Origin: Streptomyces spectabilis
Lineage (GTDB): Bacteria > Actinomycetota > Actinomycetes > Streptomycetales > Streptomycetaceae
Assembly: GCF_008704795.1 (NCBI RefSeq)
Contig: NZ_CP023690.1
Span: 9,372,501 to 9,436,500 of the forward strand
DNA length: 64,000 nt
Reading direction: 5' to 3'
Numbering within the stretch: the first letter of the stretch is position 1; each line of letters opens with the position of its first letter. Below, in pieces: positions 51,981 through 62,529 of the stretch. A program made the translations under genes and the position numbers. The notes under the pieces are model-generated. The model ran no database searches, was not told the origin of the DNA, and was given only the letters and a program-made list of their open reading frames with translations.

Positions 51981-53705
51981 ATGGCCGACGCGCTGCTGTT
52001 CAACCCCCGCACCTACGACCCGACCCACTTCGACCCCGAGACCCGCAGGCTGCTGCGCGCGACCGTGGACTGGTTCGAGGCGCGGGGCAAGCGCAGGCTG
52101 ATCGAGGACTACCGCTCCCGCGCCTGGCTCGCGGACTTCCTGGAGTTCTCCGCCAAGGAGGGCCTGTTCGCGACCTTCCTCACCCCGGCGTCCGCCGCCG
52201 GGGAGGGCGAGGGCGACAAGCGCTGGGACACCGCCCGGATCGCCGCCCTCAACGAGATCTTCGGCTTCTACGGGCTCGACTACTGGTACGCGTGGCAGGT
52301 CACCATCCTCGGCCTCGGCCCGGTCTGGCAGAGCGACAACGCCGCCGCCCGCGCCCGCGCCGCCGAACTCCTCGCGCAGGGCGAGGTGTTCGCCTTCGGC
52401 CTGTCCGAGAAGACCCACGGCGCCGACATCTACTCCACCGACATGCTCCTGGAGCCGGACGGCGACGGCGGCTTCCGGGCCAGCGGCTCCAAGTACTACA
52501 TCGGCAACGGCAACGCCGCGGGCCTCGTCTCCGTCTTCGGCCGCCGCACCGACGTCGAGGGCCCCGACGGCTACGTCTTCTTCGCTGCGGACAGCCGCCA
52601 CGAGGCGTACCACCTGGTGAAGAACGTCGTGGACTCCTCCAAGTACGTCAGCGAGTTCCGGCTCGAGAACTACCCGGTCCGTGCCGAGGACATCCTGCAC
52701 ACCGGCCGCGCGGCCTTCGACGCCGCCCTCAACACCGTCAACGTGGGCAAGTTCAACCTCTGCACCGGCGCGATCGGCATCTGCGAGCACGCGATGTACG
52801 AGGCCGTCACCCACGCCCAGAACCGCATCCTCTACGGCCGTCCCGTCACCGCGTTCCCGCACGTGCGCCGCGAGCTGACCGACGCCTACGTCCGCCTCGT
52901 CGGCATGAAGCTGTTCAGTGACCGCGCCGTGGACTACTTCCGCTCGGCCGGGCCCGACGACCGCCGCTACCTCCTCTTCAACCCGATGACGAAGATGAAG
53001 GTGACCACGGAGGGCGAGAAGGTCATCGACCTGATGTGGGACGTCATCGCGGCCAAGGGCTTCGAGAAGGACACCTACTTCGCCCAGGCCGCCACCGAGA
53101 TCCGGGGCCTGCCGAAGCTGGAGGGCACGGTCCACGTCAACCTGGCCCTGATCCTGAAGTTCATGGGCAACCACCTGCTGAACCCGGCCGAGTACGCGCC
53201 CGTGCCGACCCGTCTGGACGCGGCCGACGACGCCTTCCTCTTCCAGCAGGGACCGGCCCGGGGCCTCGGCTCCATCCGCTTCCACGACTGGCGCACCGCC
53301 TACGACGCGTACGCCGACGTGCCGAACGTCGCCCGCTTCCGCGAACAGGCCGACGCCCTCTGCGAGTTCGTCACCACGGCAGCCCCGGACGAGGAGCAGA
53401 GCCGCGACCTCGATCTGCTCCTCGCCGTCGGCCAGCTGTTCGCGCTCGTCGTGCACGGCCAGCTGATCCTGGAGCAGGCGCGCCTGACCGGCCTGGAGCA
53501 GGACGTGCTCGACGAGCTCTTCGCCGTCCTCGTACGGGACTTCTCTGCGTACGCCGTCGAGCTGCACGGCAAGGACTCCGCCACCGCCGCGCAGCAGGGC
53601 TGGGCCCTCGGCGCAGTCCGGCGCCCGGTCGTCGACGAGGCTCGCTTGGCGCGCGTCTGGGCCCGTGTCGAGGCGCTGTCCGGGACGTACGAGATGGCGC
53701 CGTAG
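51981..53705 (+). CDS. Acyl-CoA dehydrogenase family protein
   Basis: A 574-residue flavoenzyme, longer than the usual 380-400. The N-terminal and middle domains show GEVFAFGLSEKTHGADIYSTD, the FAD/substrate region, and the core helices NVGKFNLCTGAIGICEHAMYEA follow. An extra C-terminal helical domain (about 430-574) recalls the long bacterial VLCAD/FadE relatives. It oxidises acyl thioesters at C2-C3. The ATG at 51981 follows GGAAAGG. It is probably co-regulated with PadR upstream. Confidence 0.92.
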   Translation: MADALLFNPRTYDPTHFDPETRRLLRATVDWFEARGKRRLIEDYRSRAWLADFLEFSAKEGLFATFLTPASAAGEGEGDKRWDTARIAALNEIFGFYGLDYWYAWQVTILGLGPVWQSDNAAARARAAELLAQGEVFAFGLSEKTHGADIYSTDMLLEPDGDGGFRASGSKYYIGNGNAAGLVSVFGRRTDVEGPDGYVFFAADSRHEAYHLVKNVVDSSKYVSEFRLENYPVRAEDILHTGRAAFDAALNTVNVGKFNLCTGAIGICEHAMYEAVTHAQNRILYGRPVTAFPHVRRELTDAYVRLVGMKLFSDRAVDYFRSAGPDDRRYLLFNPMTKMKVTTEGEKVIDLMWDVIAAKGFEKDTYFAQAATEIRGLPKLEGTVHVNLALILKFMGNHLLNPAEYAPVPTRLDAADDAFLFQQGPARGLGSIRFHDWRTAYDAYADVPNVARFREQADALCEFVTTAAPDEEQSRDLDLLLAVGQLFALVVHGQLILEQARLTGLEQDVLDELFAVLVRDFSAYAVELHGKDSATAAQQGWALGAVRRPVVDEARLARVWARVEALSGTYEMAP

Positions 53706-53724
53706 CCCCGGAGCCGCGCAGGTA

Positions 53725-53754
53725 CGGGGCCGCCGTGTCGCCACGGCGGCCCCG
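53725..53754 (+). terminator. Terminator after acyl-CoA dehydrogenase
   Basis: CGGGGCCGCCGTG (53725-53737) and CACGGCGGCCCCG (53742-53754) form a 13-bp perfect stem around TCGC. It may also end the convergent RNHCP transcript. Confidence 0.82.
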
Positions 53755-53758
53755 GTTG

Positions 53759-54187
53759 TCACAGGGTGAGCAGTGTGCGCCGGGCGACCCCGGTGTCCTG
53801 GAGCGGCTTGAGGGCCAGGCGCACCAGAGCCAGCGCGTTGTCGTCGCCCGCGACGCGGTTGGCGCTGAGCTCGCCGCACGTCAGGCACTCGTGGATGAGC
53901 ATCCACTCGCCGTCCGGGCGCGCGGTCATGGTCAGCGCCTCCATGCGGCCGCGGCAGGGCGAGGCCCGGTCACCGGGGACGCGGTGGTCGACGTGCAGGC
54001 TGGCCAGGCAGTGCGGGCAGTGGTTGCGGTGCCCGGTGCCCGGCGCGTCCAGGGACACGTCGAGCCGGCAGCCGACGCACCGGAAGTCGTGCGCGCGGTG
54101 GCCGCCCCGAGCATGCAGGACGTCCTTGTGCCGCTGCGGGCGGAGGCGCGCCGACGACGGCTCGCGGGAGTGGTTGCGTCGCGGCAT
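53759..54187 (-). CDS. RNHCP domain protein (first copy)
   Basis: A 142-residue zinc-binding protein. The defining HRNHCPHCLASLHVD motif sits between two other cysteine pairs (FRCVGCRLDV and ECLTCGELSANR), giving probably two zinc sites. A basic N-terminus of about 35 residues suggests nucleic-acid or ribosome association. It is the second gene of a pair with a paralogue 26 bp upstream. The function of RNHCP proteins is not established. Confidence 0.9.
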   Translation of the reverse strand: MPRRNHSREPSSARLRPQRHKDVLHARGGHRAHDFRCVGCRLDVSLDAPGTGHRNHCPHCLASLHVDHRVPGDRASPCRGRMEALTMTARPDGEWMLIHECLTCGELSANRVAGDDNALALVRLALKPLQDTGVARRTLLTL

Positions 54188-54213
54188 GGTGGTCTCCTTC
54201 CCTTCGGTCCGGG

Positions 54214-54597
54214 TCACAGGGAGCCGAACGCTTCGAGCGGGAAGGGCGGTTGGGCGAGCGGCCGGACCGCCATGCGCATCAGGATGAGCTGGTTGTCGTC
54301 CGTGCGGACGGGGCTCGAGGTGAGTTCGTCGCAGCGCACGCAGCGGTGGATGACCCGCCAGTCGCCGGTCCGCAGGACGGCGATGGCTATCGGTGACATC
54401 CGCCCGTGGCACGGGCTCGGGCCGCCCTCGACGTGGTCGGTGACGTGCTGCGAGTGCAGGCACGACGGGCAGTGGTCGCGCGGCACGCCGTCGGCGGTGG
54501 TGGCGGACACGGTGAGGCCGCACCATGCGCAGGCGAAGGTGGTGAGCTTGAGGGTGTTGTGGGCGTCGCTCTGACGAGCGCCGGTGTGGTGGGACAC
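54214..54597 (-). CDS. RNHCP domain protein (second copy)
   Basis: 127 residues, paralogous to the downstream gene. The core motif reads PRDHCPSCLHSQHV, flanked by FACAWCGLTV and HRCVRCDELTSS. The Asn of RNHCP is Asp here. The GTG at 54597 follows GGAGTA. The two copies arose by tandem duplication and may form a heterodimer. They sit behind a leader ORF and hairpin. Confidence 0.88.
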   Translation of the reverse strand: MSHHTGARQSDAHNTLKLTTFACAWCGLTVSATTADGVPRDHCPSCLHSQHVTDHVEGGPSPCHGRMSPIAIAVLRTGDWRVIHRCVRCDELTSSPVRTDDNQLILMRMAVRPLAQPPFPLEAFGSL

Positions 54598-54642
54598 CCG
54601 GGATACTCCTTGCTGAGGAATGGGAAACGACAGCAAGAGCAG

Positions 54643-54658
54643 GCCGAGCGGCCTCGGC
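54643..54658 (-). terminator. Hairpin between leader ORF and RNHCP genes
   Basis: GCCGAG-GCCG-CTCGGC on the minus strand (six pairs), followed by TGCTCTTGCTGTCGTTT, resembles a weak terminator. A CCGGAATTCCGG palindrome (54672-54683) upstream could form a competing structure. Confidence 0.45.
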
Positions 54659-54725
54659 GGAACGAGCGCACCGGAATTCCGGCGTCCGGCCGCCGCGCGG
54701 ACGCGGGGGCGCGAGAAACGGACGC

Positions 54726-54767
54726 TCAGACGGTGCGGCGAGGCGCGCTCGGCGCGACCCGGGGCAT
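54726..54767 (-). CDS. Candidate leader peptide upstream of RNHCP genes, 13 aa
   Basis: A strong GAGAGAGG precedes the ATG at 54767 by seven bases; the frame MPRVAPSAPRRTV ends at 54726. It lies about 130 bp ahead of the first RNHCP gene with hairpins between, the layout of ribosome-responsive attenuators. There is no paralogous evidence within the window, so this stays tentative. Confidence 0.42.
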   Translation of the reverse strand: MPRVAPSAPRRTV

Positions 54768-54881
54768 CAAGACACCTCTCTCAGGGGCACACGGCCCGGT
54801 CGGTGATCAGCGGTGTGAACGCCAGGTTAGCCACGGCGTCGTGGCGTGCGCCAACGATTAAAGCGCTGGTGCGGGCGCGGG

Positions 54882-55211
54882 TCAGATGGGGTCGATGATG
54901 ATGTCTTCGACGGCGAAGACGCACTTGGACTCGGTCTTGGACTCCTTGGTGCCGCCGTCGACGTTGTTCTGCCACGTGCCGTAGTACGTGAAGCCCGCCT
55001 TGCACTTGACCTTGGCCCGCCAGGTGACGTTCATGGTGCCGGTGCAGCTCAGCGACCCGTTCTTGTTCAAGTCCGTCGCGGCGGTGCAGTCCAGGGTGCC
55101 GTAGCGGAACGTCTCGCCGGGTTTGACGGCCGACGCGGTGGGTGCCATGAGCACCGTGGCCGCGACGAGCGCGGTGCCGAGGGTGGTGAGCCTGCGGATC
55201 GAGAGTTTCAT
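54882..55211 (-). CDS. Small secreted protein, 109 aa
   Basis: A classical signal peptide (MKLSIRRLTTLGTALVAATVLMAPTASA in part; cleavage near residue 28) and a mature domain of about 80 residues with four cysteines (GTLDCTA, LSCTGTMN, VKCKAG, SKCVFA) likely forming two disulfides. GGAGG lies eight bases before the ATG at 55211. The fold is probably beta-rich. I recognise no named family. Confidence 0.82.
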   Translation of the reverse strand: MKLSIRRLTTLGTALVAATVLMAPTASAVKPGETFRYGTLDCTAATDLNKNGSLSCTGTMNVTWRAKVKCKAGFTYYGTWQNNVDGGTKESKTESKCVFAVEDIIIDPI

Positions 55212-55363
55212 GCCGTTTCCTCCCTGTTCGGACAGCATCTAGAGCGTGCTGCCGGGAGACTCCCGAGCAATAGGGGGCGGCGCCGGGACGGGCCGGGAAA
55301 CGTTCCCGGTTCGGACGGGAAGGGCGGCGGCGAAGTGACGGCCGCTCGGCGTGGGGTCCCGCC

Positions 55364-55804
55364 TCAGCCGCGTGCCGGTCGGCAGCTCGCGCACACGCCC
55401 CACCAGATGATCTCCGCCTCGTCGACCGCAAAGCCGCGGTCGTTCTCGGGCGTCAGGCACGGGGCGTGGCCGACGGTGCAGTCGACGTCCTCGATGCGGC
55501 CGCAGGACCGGCAGACCAGATGGTGGTGGTTGTCCCCGACGCGCAGTTCGTAGCGGGTGGGGGAGCCCGCCGGTTCGATGCAGCGGATCAACCGCGCCCG
55601 TGCCAGGTCGTCGAGGACGTTGTACAGGCCCTGCCGGGACAGGCTCCCGGCGGCGGGCGAGGCCTCGGCGGCGACGCCGATGCGGCTCTCCAACTCGGCC
55701 GCCGTGGAGTGCGGATGGCCGTCCAGGGCGCTGAGCACGGCGCGACGCTGTGCCGTGCTGCGCAGCCCCTTGGCCCTGAGCAGTCCGGCCGCTCGCTGCT
55801 CCAT
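55364..55804 (-). CDS. Fur family transcriptional regulator
   Basis: A 146-residue metalloregulator. The winged helix (residues 1-85: KGLRSTAQRRAVLSAL, SRQGLYNVLDDL) is followed by the dimer/metal domain with HHHLVCRSCGRIEDVDC and a final CASC pair (structural zinc). It resembles the CatR/FurA peroxide-sensing branch, usually adjacent to a catalase gene, but none is nearby here. The start is the ATG at 55804. Confidence 0.92.
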   Translation of the reverse strand: MEQRAAGLLRAKGLRSTAQRRAVLSALDGHPHSTAAELESRIGVAAEASPAAGSLSRQGLYNVLDDLARARLIRCIEPAGSPTRYELRVGDNHHHLVCRSCGRIEDVDCTVGHAPCLTPENDRGFAVDEAEIIWWGVCASCRPARG

Positions 55805-56072
55805 GACGATGCACCCCCAGTTCCGTCCCGGAAGTCTAACGGGATCACGCCCGGCACCCTGAGCGCGATCCGATCCTAGAATTGACTCTGTCCAAACTGG
55901 CGGGCTACTGTCTCGTACGGCGACGGACCGCCGACCGCCCGAGCCGATCGGCGCGCGACCGCCGCCGTACGCGACCCCACCCCTCTTCCGCCGCGCCGCC
56001 CCACCGGTTCCGGGGACAGCTGTGCCCCGAACCGGGGAGGCCGCCGGCGTGCGACCCCGACGGAGACCCCCC

Positions 56073-56282
56073 ATGAAGTGCTACGACTGCGACCTCGACG
56101 GCAGGGGCGCCACCACGGGCATCGGCATCTGCAGCCGCTGCAACCTGGTCGTCTGCGCCGACCACGGGCACGTCACGCCGACCGTCCTCCATCGGCCCGG
56201 CGGCCTGGGCAAGGCGACGCGGGACCGGCCGGGCCGCCGCGTCGTCTGCCGCACGTGCCACGCGGCGGAGGTCTCCGCCTGA
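56073..56282 (+). CDS. DUF2180 family zinc-ribbon protein, 69 aa
   Basis: The protein begins MKCYDCDLDGRGATTGIGICSRC in pattern (quoted in part: MKCYDCD, GICSRCNLVVCADHG) and ends with VVCRTCHAAE. Six cysteines plus histidines give two zinc-binding sites typical of DUF2180. The start at 56073 coincides with the conserved family start; the ribosome site is weak (GGAG eight bases upstream). Upstream, AGAATTGACTCT (55878-55889) is an imperfect Fur-type palindrome. The function is unknown. Confidence 0.85.
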   Translation: MKCYDCDLDGRGATTGIGICSRCNLVVCADHGHVTPTVLHRPGGLGKATRDRPGRRVVCRTCHAAEVSA

Positions 56283-56353
56283 GCCGGGCCGATCCACCGT
56301 CACCTCCCTGACCGGCCGGGCCGTTCGCCCCGTCACCCCCGAGGAGGTGCGTC

Positions 56354-56530
56354 GTGCACCCTCCCGCCGAGCCCGGAGCCACCACGTCCTCCGGCCCCGA
56401 CGCTTTAGCCGGACCCGGTGCCGTCCGCTCGCGTACGCCCCGGCCGTACTCCTGATCGGCCTGACCATGCGGCCCGTCATCGCGGCCGTACCGCTGCCCC
56501 CGACGGGCGCGGCGGGCACGTGCTGCCCCG
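56354..56530 (+). pseudogene. Possible remnant of a CynX-type MFS gene
   Basis: GAGGAGG precedes a GTG at 56354 that opens a 33-codon frame containing a TTA codon. Just where it stops (56455), another frame gives APAVLLIGLTMRPVIAAVP, which resembles the first helix of CynX/NimT transporters (LNLRPxxxxxxP). The rest of such a gene is missing, and a strong terminator follows at once. It looks like a frameshifted and truncated 5' end, but the match is short. Confidence 0.35.
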
Positions 56531-56543
56531 CTGAGCATGTGAA

Positions 56544-56577
56544 CGGGCCCGCACCCCGGAAGAGGGGTGCGGGCCCG
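56544..56577. terminator. 14-bp stem terminator
   Basis: CGGGCCCGCACCCC (56544-56557) pairs with GGGGTGCGGGCCCG (56564-56577) around GGAAGA. It serves the peptidase-inhibitor-like gene ending at 56594 and possibly transcripts from the left. Confidence 0.82.
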
Positions 56578-56593
56578 CGCCGACGTGGTGGGT

Positions 56594-57007
56594 TCAGCAG
56601 CTCATGGCCCAGGTGTGGGAGTCGCCGTTGTCATTGGCCGCGCCGTTGTAGTGGACCTCCTGGCCCGGCGTCAGGCAGATGGTCATGTGACCGCCCTGGT
56701 GGGCCCGCGAGTACACCTTGACGTGGTCCTTGACGCCGGGGCCTGAGATGCCGTGGTTGGCCCAGGAGGAGTCCTCGTCCGCGATCCAGCTCTCCCACCA
56801 GCCGTCGTCACCGGACCAGTTGGCGCGCTGGCCGTCGTAGTTGGCGTGCTCCCAGGTGCAGAAGTGGCCGCTGGGGCAGTCGGCGGCACCGGCGGGCGCG
56901 GCGGCGACCAGGCCGCCCGTCATCAGCAGGGCGGCCGCCGCCACGGTGGCGAGGAGGCCGCGCTTGGCGGGGTTCTTGGAGGCGGAGGAGACGGGCTTCG
57001 TGCTCAT
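56594..57007 (-). CDS. Secreted peptidase inhibitor family I36-like protein
   Basis: 137 residues. The signal peptide ends near VAAAPAGAADC (about residue 43). The mature domain has the I36/beta-gamma-crystallin-like pattern CPSGHFCTWEHANYDG, then W-rich strands (GDDGWWESW) and a C-terminal TWAMSC; four cysteines in all. Such proteins inhibit metalloproteinases (SMPI-like) or bind calcium outside the cell. The start is the ATG at 57007. Confidence 0.85.
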   Translation of the reverse strand: MSTKPVSSASKNPAKRGLLATVAAAALLMTGGLVAAAPAGAADCPSGHFCTWEHANYDGQRANWSGDDGWWESWIADEDSSWANHGISGPGVKDHVKVYSRAHQGGHMTICLTPGQEVHYNGAANDNGDSHTWAMSC

Positions 57008-57307
57008 GTGCGGGAGGGGCCTTTCTGTTCGTTTCTCTTGAACCACATAGGTGGGGGCGCCGCTGCTGCTGGGCGGGCACGGCCAGACTGCCCTCGGCGC
57101 GATGACGGCATTCGGGCATTCACCCGAACGACGGATCAATGGGAGAGAAGAAGCCTTTCTTCGCAAGTGCGGCGCGCGGAAGGCGAATGCGGGGCGTGAC
57201 GCCTTGGTGAACGCCCCCGGCCGGGAGGCGTGCCGATATCCCCCTCGCCCTCACTGGGTACGGTGTACGCTGTTCCCTCAGGTCGAACCAAAGTGCGAGG
57301 AGCGCTC
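57008..57307. promoter_or_regulatory. 300-bp divergent intergenic region
   Basis: Holds the promoters of the I36-like gene (minus) and the UvrA-like gene (plus). GGTACGGTGTACGCTG near 57256 is a partial inverted repeat ahead of the UvrA-like GTG and could be a TetR-type site. No gene seen. Confidence 0.4.
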
Positions 57308-59572
<2,265 letters not shown>

Positions 59573-59662
59573 GCCCGTGCCGTGGGGTGCGGGCCGCGCG
59601 CCCCACGGCACCGCCCGTGATATTCGCTTGCCCTCGCGGCGACAGGAGGCGACAGTCGCCCC

Positions 59663-60196
59663 GTGCGGAACATCGAGCTGTCGGACGGCGTGGTCACCCT
59701 GTCCCCCCTGACCCTGGAGGACGTCGACGCGCATCTGGCGGGCGAGGACGACCTCCTCGTGCGCTGGCTCAACGGCGAGCCCAGCACCCGGGCGAGCACG
59801 GAGGAGTACGTGCGCCACTGCCAGGACCAGTGGGCGGACAAGGGCACGCTGCGCGCCTTCGGCGTGCGTGCCGGTGACGGCCTGACGCTCGCGGGCACCA
59901 TCGACGTACGGCTCACCCTGCCGGGCCTCGCCCCCGGCGCGGCCAACATCGCCTACGGGCTCTACCCGGCCTGGCGCGGCCGGGGCCTCGCGACCCGCGC
60001 GGTCGACCTCGTCTGCCGCTACACGGCGACGGAGGGCGCGCGCGTCGGCGTGATCCGGGTGGACCCCGCCAACGCCGCGTCGGAAGCGGTGGCACGGCGC
60101 GCGGGCTTCACGTACATGAAGCAGGTCCGGGAGACGGACGGGACGTGTCACAACTGGTACGTCCGCGACCTCAAGGGCCTGGCCGCGCCGCGTTAG
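59663..60196 (+). CDS. GNAT family N-acetyltransferase (RimJ/RimL-like)
   Basis: A 177-residue acetyltransferase. The acetyl-CoA loop is PAWRGRGLATRAVDL, preceded by NIAYGLYP; the closing strand is NAASEAVARRAGFTYM. It resembles enzymes that acetylate ribosomal-protein N-termini or aminoglycoside-like amines. The GTG at 59663 has AGGAGG about 13 bases upstream, a long spacing. It follows the UvrA-like gene by 90 bp on the same strand. Confidence 0.87.
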   Translation: MRNIELSDGVVTLSPLTLEDVDAHLAGEDDLLVRWLNGEPSTRASTEEYVRHCQDQWADKGTLRAFGVRAGDGLTLAGTIDVRLTLPGLAPGAANIAYGLYPAWRGRGLATRAVDLVCRYTATEGARVGVIRVDPANAASEAVARRAGFTYMKQVRETDGTCHNWYVRDLKGLAAPR

Positions 60197-60199
60197 GCG

Positions 60200-60445
60200 C
60201 TACTTCCCGTGGCCGTCCGAGCACTTGTTGCCCGTGGCGGGGTTGAGCACGCCCACGACGTTCACGGTGTTGCCGCAGAGGTTCACGGGGATGTCGACCG
60301 GCACTTGGACGAGGTTGCCGCTGAGGACGCCGGGCGAGTTCTCCACCGTGCCGTCGGCGTCGGCGTCGGCGGCGGCCGAGGTGGCGCCGCCGACCAGCGC
60401 GGTCACGGCGAGCGCGGCCGAGGCGAGGAGCGCGCGAGTGCGCAT
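60200..60445 (-). CDS. Short chaplin (hydrophobic aerial-hypha coat protein)
   Basis: 81 residues: a signal peptide (cleaved near TSAAADA, residue 27) and one chaplin domain with SGNLVQVPVDIPVNLCGNT, VVGVLNPATGNKC and two cysteines that form a disulfide. Short chaplins assemble into amphipathic amyloid-like fibrils on aerial hyphae and spores. GGAGGT precedes the ATG at 60445. This is good evidence for a sporulating Streptomyces. Confidence 0.94.
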   Translation of the reverse strand: MRTRALLASAALAVTALVGGATSAAADADADGTVENSPGVLSGNLVQVPVDIPVNLCGNTVNVVGVLNPATGNKCSDGHGK

Positions 60446-60790
60446 GGGGTACCTCCTGGTGCGAAGGGATCGTTCCTCCCGAGCCTCGCCGCAGCGCGGT
60501 ACGGGAGAAAGTCCTGGTAGCCCGATGGAATGAACAGCGAGAACCGGCCAATTCGGTGGGGGCTGCGGGATGTCCGGTGCGCGCAGCGGATCGAGGGAGC
60601 TGGGACGGGCGCGGCGCGGCACGGCTTCAGGAGGCACTGTTTCCGGCCTTCATCATCCCTGTGGGGGACATGCGCGACGAACTTGGCCGAACCGCACATA
60701 GCCCAAATGGCTGCAAGGGGCATGTAGTGGGGAGCGGAACGCCTCGGGGGACCGGCAGATCCATCCGCCCGTCCATACACCGGAGACAGC
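60446..60790. other. Divergent intergenic region, chaplin / P450
   Basis: 345 bp with the two gene starts at its ends. I see no callable gene and no clear palindrome. Base composition is lower in GC than the neighbours, as expected for promoters. Confidence 0.45.
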
Positions 60791-62017
60791 ATGACGCAAG
60801 CAGCTCCCTTTCCTCAGGACCGCACCTGCCCCTACCACCCGCCCGCCGGCTACCGCCCGCTGAGCGAACAGGGCCCGCTCAGCCGCATCACGCTTTACGA
60901 CGACACCGAGGCCTGGCTGGTCACCGGGCACGCCGAAGCGCAGGCGCTGCTCACCGACCCCCGCCTCTCCGCAAACCGACAGAATCCGGCCTTTCCCAAC
61001 ATCGCTCCCCGCTTCGAGCTCTCACGCCGCGTGCGGACCGCGCTCCTCGGCGTGGACGACCCCGAGCACAACAGACAGCGCCGCATGCTCATCCCGCCCT
61101 TCGGCGTGAAGCGGGTGGCGGCCATGCGCCCCCGCATCCAGCACATCGTCGACCAGCTTCTGGACGCCATGCTCGAACAGGGGCCGCCCGTGGACCTGGT
61201 GTCCGCGTTCGCGCTTCCCGTGCCGTCCATGGTGATCTGCGAGCTGCTCGGCGTGCCGTACGCCGACCACGACTTCTTCGAGGAGGCCTCGCGCCGCCTG
61301 CTGCGCGGCAAGACGGCCGACGAGTCCGACGAGGCGCGCCGTGACCTCATGGAGTACCTGGAGGGACTGGTCGACCGGAAGGCCGGGATCGCCGAGGGCC
61401 ACCCCGGGGCCGAGGCGGGCCTCGCCGAAGGCATGCTCGACGACCTCGTCCGCGAGCGGCTGCACACCGGCGAGGTCGACCGCGACGAACTGGCGCGGAT
61501 GGCGCTGATCCTGCTGGTCGCCGGGCACGAGACGACCGCCAACATGATCTCGCTCGGCACCTTCACACTGCTCGAACACCCGGATCAGCTCGCCGCCCTG
61601 CGCGCGGAGCCGGAACTCGTCCGCGACGCGGTCGAGGAACTGCTGCGCTTCCTGTCGATCGCCGACGGACTCCAGCGGGTCGCCACCGCCGACATCGAGG
61701 TGGCGGGGCAGACCATCCGCGCGGACGAGGGCGTGTTCCTCGCCGCGTCGGCCATCAACCGCGACGCCGCCGTCTACGCGGAACCGGACGACCTCGACGT
61801 CCGCAGGAGCGCCCGCCACCACCTTGCCTTCGGCTTCGGCATCCACCAGTGCCTCGGGCAGAACCTCGCCCGTCTGGAGCTGGAGATCGCCTTCGCATCA
61901 CTGCTCGCCCGGGTCCCCGACCTGCGGCTCGCCGTCCCGCCCGACGAGGTTCCGATCAAGCCGGGCGACACGATCCAAGGACTCATCGAGCTGCCCGTCA
62001 GCTGGGGGCGCGGCTGA
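60791..62017 (+). CDS. Cytochrome P450, CYP105-like
   Basis: A 408-residue class I monooxygenase. The I-helix is VAGHETTAN, the K-helix EELLRF, and the heme loop FGFGIHQCLGQNLARLE with Cys354. The FPNIAPRF and DDPEHNRQRRML segments fit CYP105, a Streptomyces family of versatile drug- and polyketide-hydroxylating enzymes. The ATG at 60791 follows GGAGAC. Its TGA overlaps the ferredoxin ATG (TGATG), so the electron donor is translationally coupled. Confidence 0.95.
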   Translation: MTQAAPFPQDRTCPYHPPAGYRPLSEQGPLSRITLYDDTEAWLVTGHAEAQALLTDPRLSANRQNPAFPNIAPRFELSRRVRTALLGVDDPEHNRQRRMLIPPFGVKRVAAMRPRIQHIVDQLLDAMLEQGPPVDLVSAFALPVPSMVICELLGVPYADHDFFEEASRRLLRGKTADESDEARRDLMEYLEGLVDRKAGIAEGHPGAEAGLAEGMLDDLVRERLHTGEVDRDELARMALILLVAGHETTANMISLGTFTLLEHPDQLAALRAEPELVRDAVEELLRFLSIADGLQRVATADIEVAGQTIRADEGVFLAASAINRDAAVYAEPDDLDVRRSARHHLAFGFGIHQCLGQNLARLELEIAFASLLARVPDLRLAVPPDEVPIKPGDTIQGLIELPVSWGRG

Positions 62018-62211
62018 TGCGCATCACGATCGACACGGACCGCTGCATCGGCGCGGGCCAGTGCGTCCTGACCGCCCCCGGCGTGTTCACCCAGGACGAC
62101 GACGGGTTCAGCGAACTGCTGCCCGGCAGCGCCGACGGAGCGGACGACCCGATGCTGAAGGAGGCAGCACGCGCCTGCCCGGTGCAGGCCATCACCGTCG
62201 AGAGCGAGTGA
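62017..62211 (+). CDS. 3Fe-4S ferredoxin, P450 partner
   Basis: A 64-residue ferredoxin. The cluster ligands are Cys10 and Cys16 in CIGAGQC and Cys54 in RACPVQAI. The position of the usual second cysteine is Ala (GAGQC), as in the [3Fe-4S] ferredoxins that serve CYP105 enzymes. Its ATG overlaps the P450 stop. It takes electrons from a ferredoxin reductase encoded elsewhere. Confidence 0.94.
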   Translation: MRITIDTDRCIGAGQCVLTAPGVFTQDDDGFSELLPGSADGADDPMLKEAARACPVQAITVESE

Positions 62212-62217
62212 CGCGCG

Positions 62218-62247
62218 CGGGCGGGGGCCGGTGGCGGCCCCCGCCCG
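62218..62247 (+). terminator. Terminator after P450-ferredoxin operon
   Basis: CGGGCGGGGGCCG (62218-62230) and CGGCCCCCGCCCG (62235-62247) form a 13-bp stem around GTGG, 7 bp after the ferredoxin stop. Confidence 0.85.
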
Positions 62248-62417
62248 CTCCGCGAGGAAAAGCAGGAGCACGGACCGAAGCCGTCGGGAACAATTGGTTC
62301 CCGCTCACCTGGCTTCTGCCGGGCCTCTGACCTGGGCGCCCATAGGGGTCGGAGCCTCTGTCCGCGAGGGCGGACCTCCCGTCTCTGCCTGGGGCTTCCC
62401 GGGAGTTCCCGTGGGAG

Positions 62418-62438
62418 TGTGCACGCGATGTGCACGCG
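62418..62438 (+). repeat. Tandem 10-bp repeats upstream of DUF2637 gene
   Basis: TGTGCACGCG occurs at 62418-62427 and 62429-62438, an 11-bp period. Each copy contains a GTGCAC palindrome. The location about 90 bp before the DUF2637 start suggests an operator, as found ahead of spread genes in actinomycete conjugative elements. Confidence 0.5.
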
Positions 62439-62529
62439 TTCTGACCTCGGTTCGCGTACCAGGGCCTGCGCGAGACGGGCGTGCGGCGATCGCACGGAAC
62501 GGCCAAGCGCGTGGCGAATGGCGGCTCCG

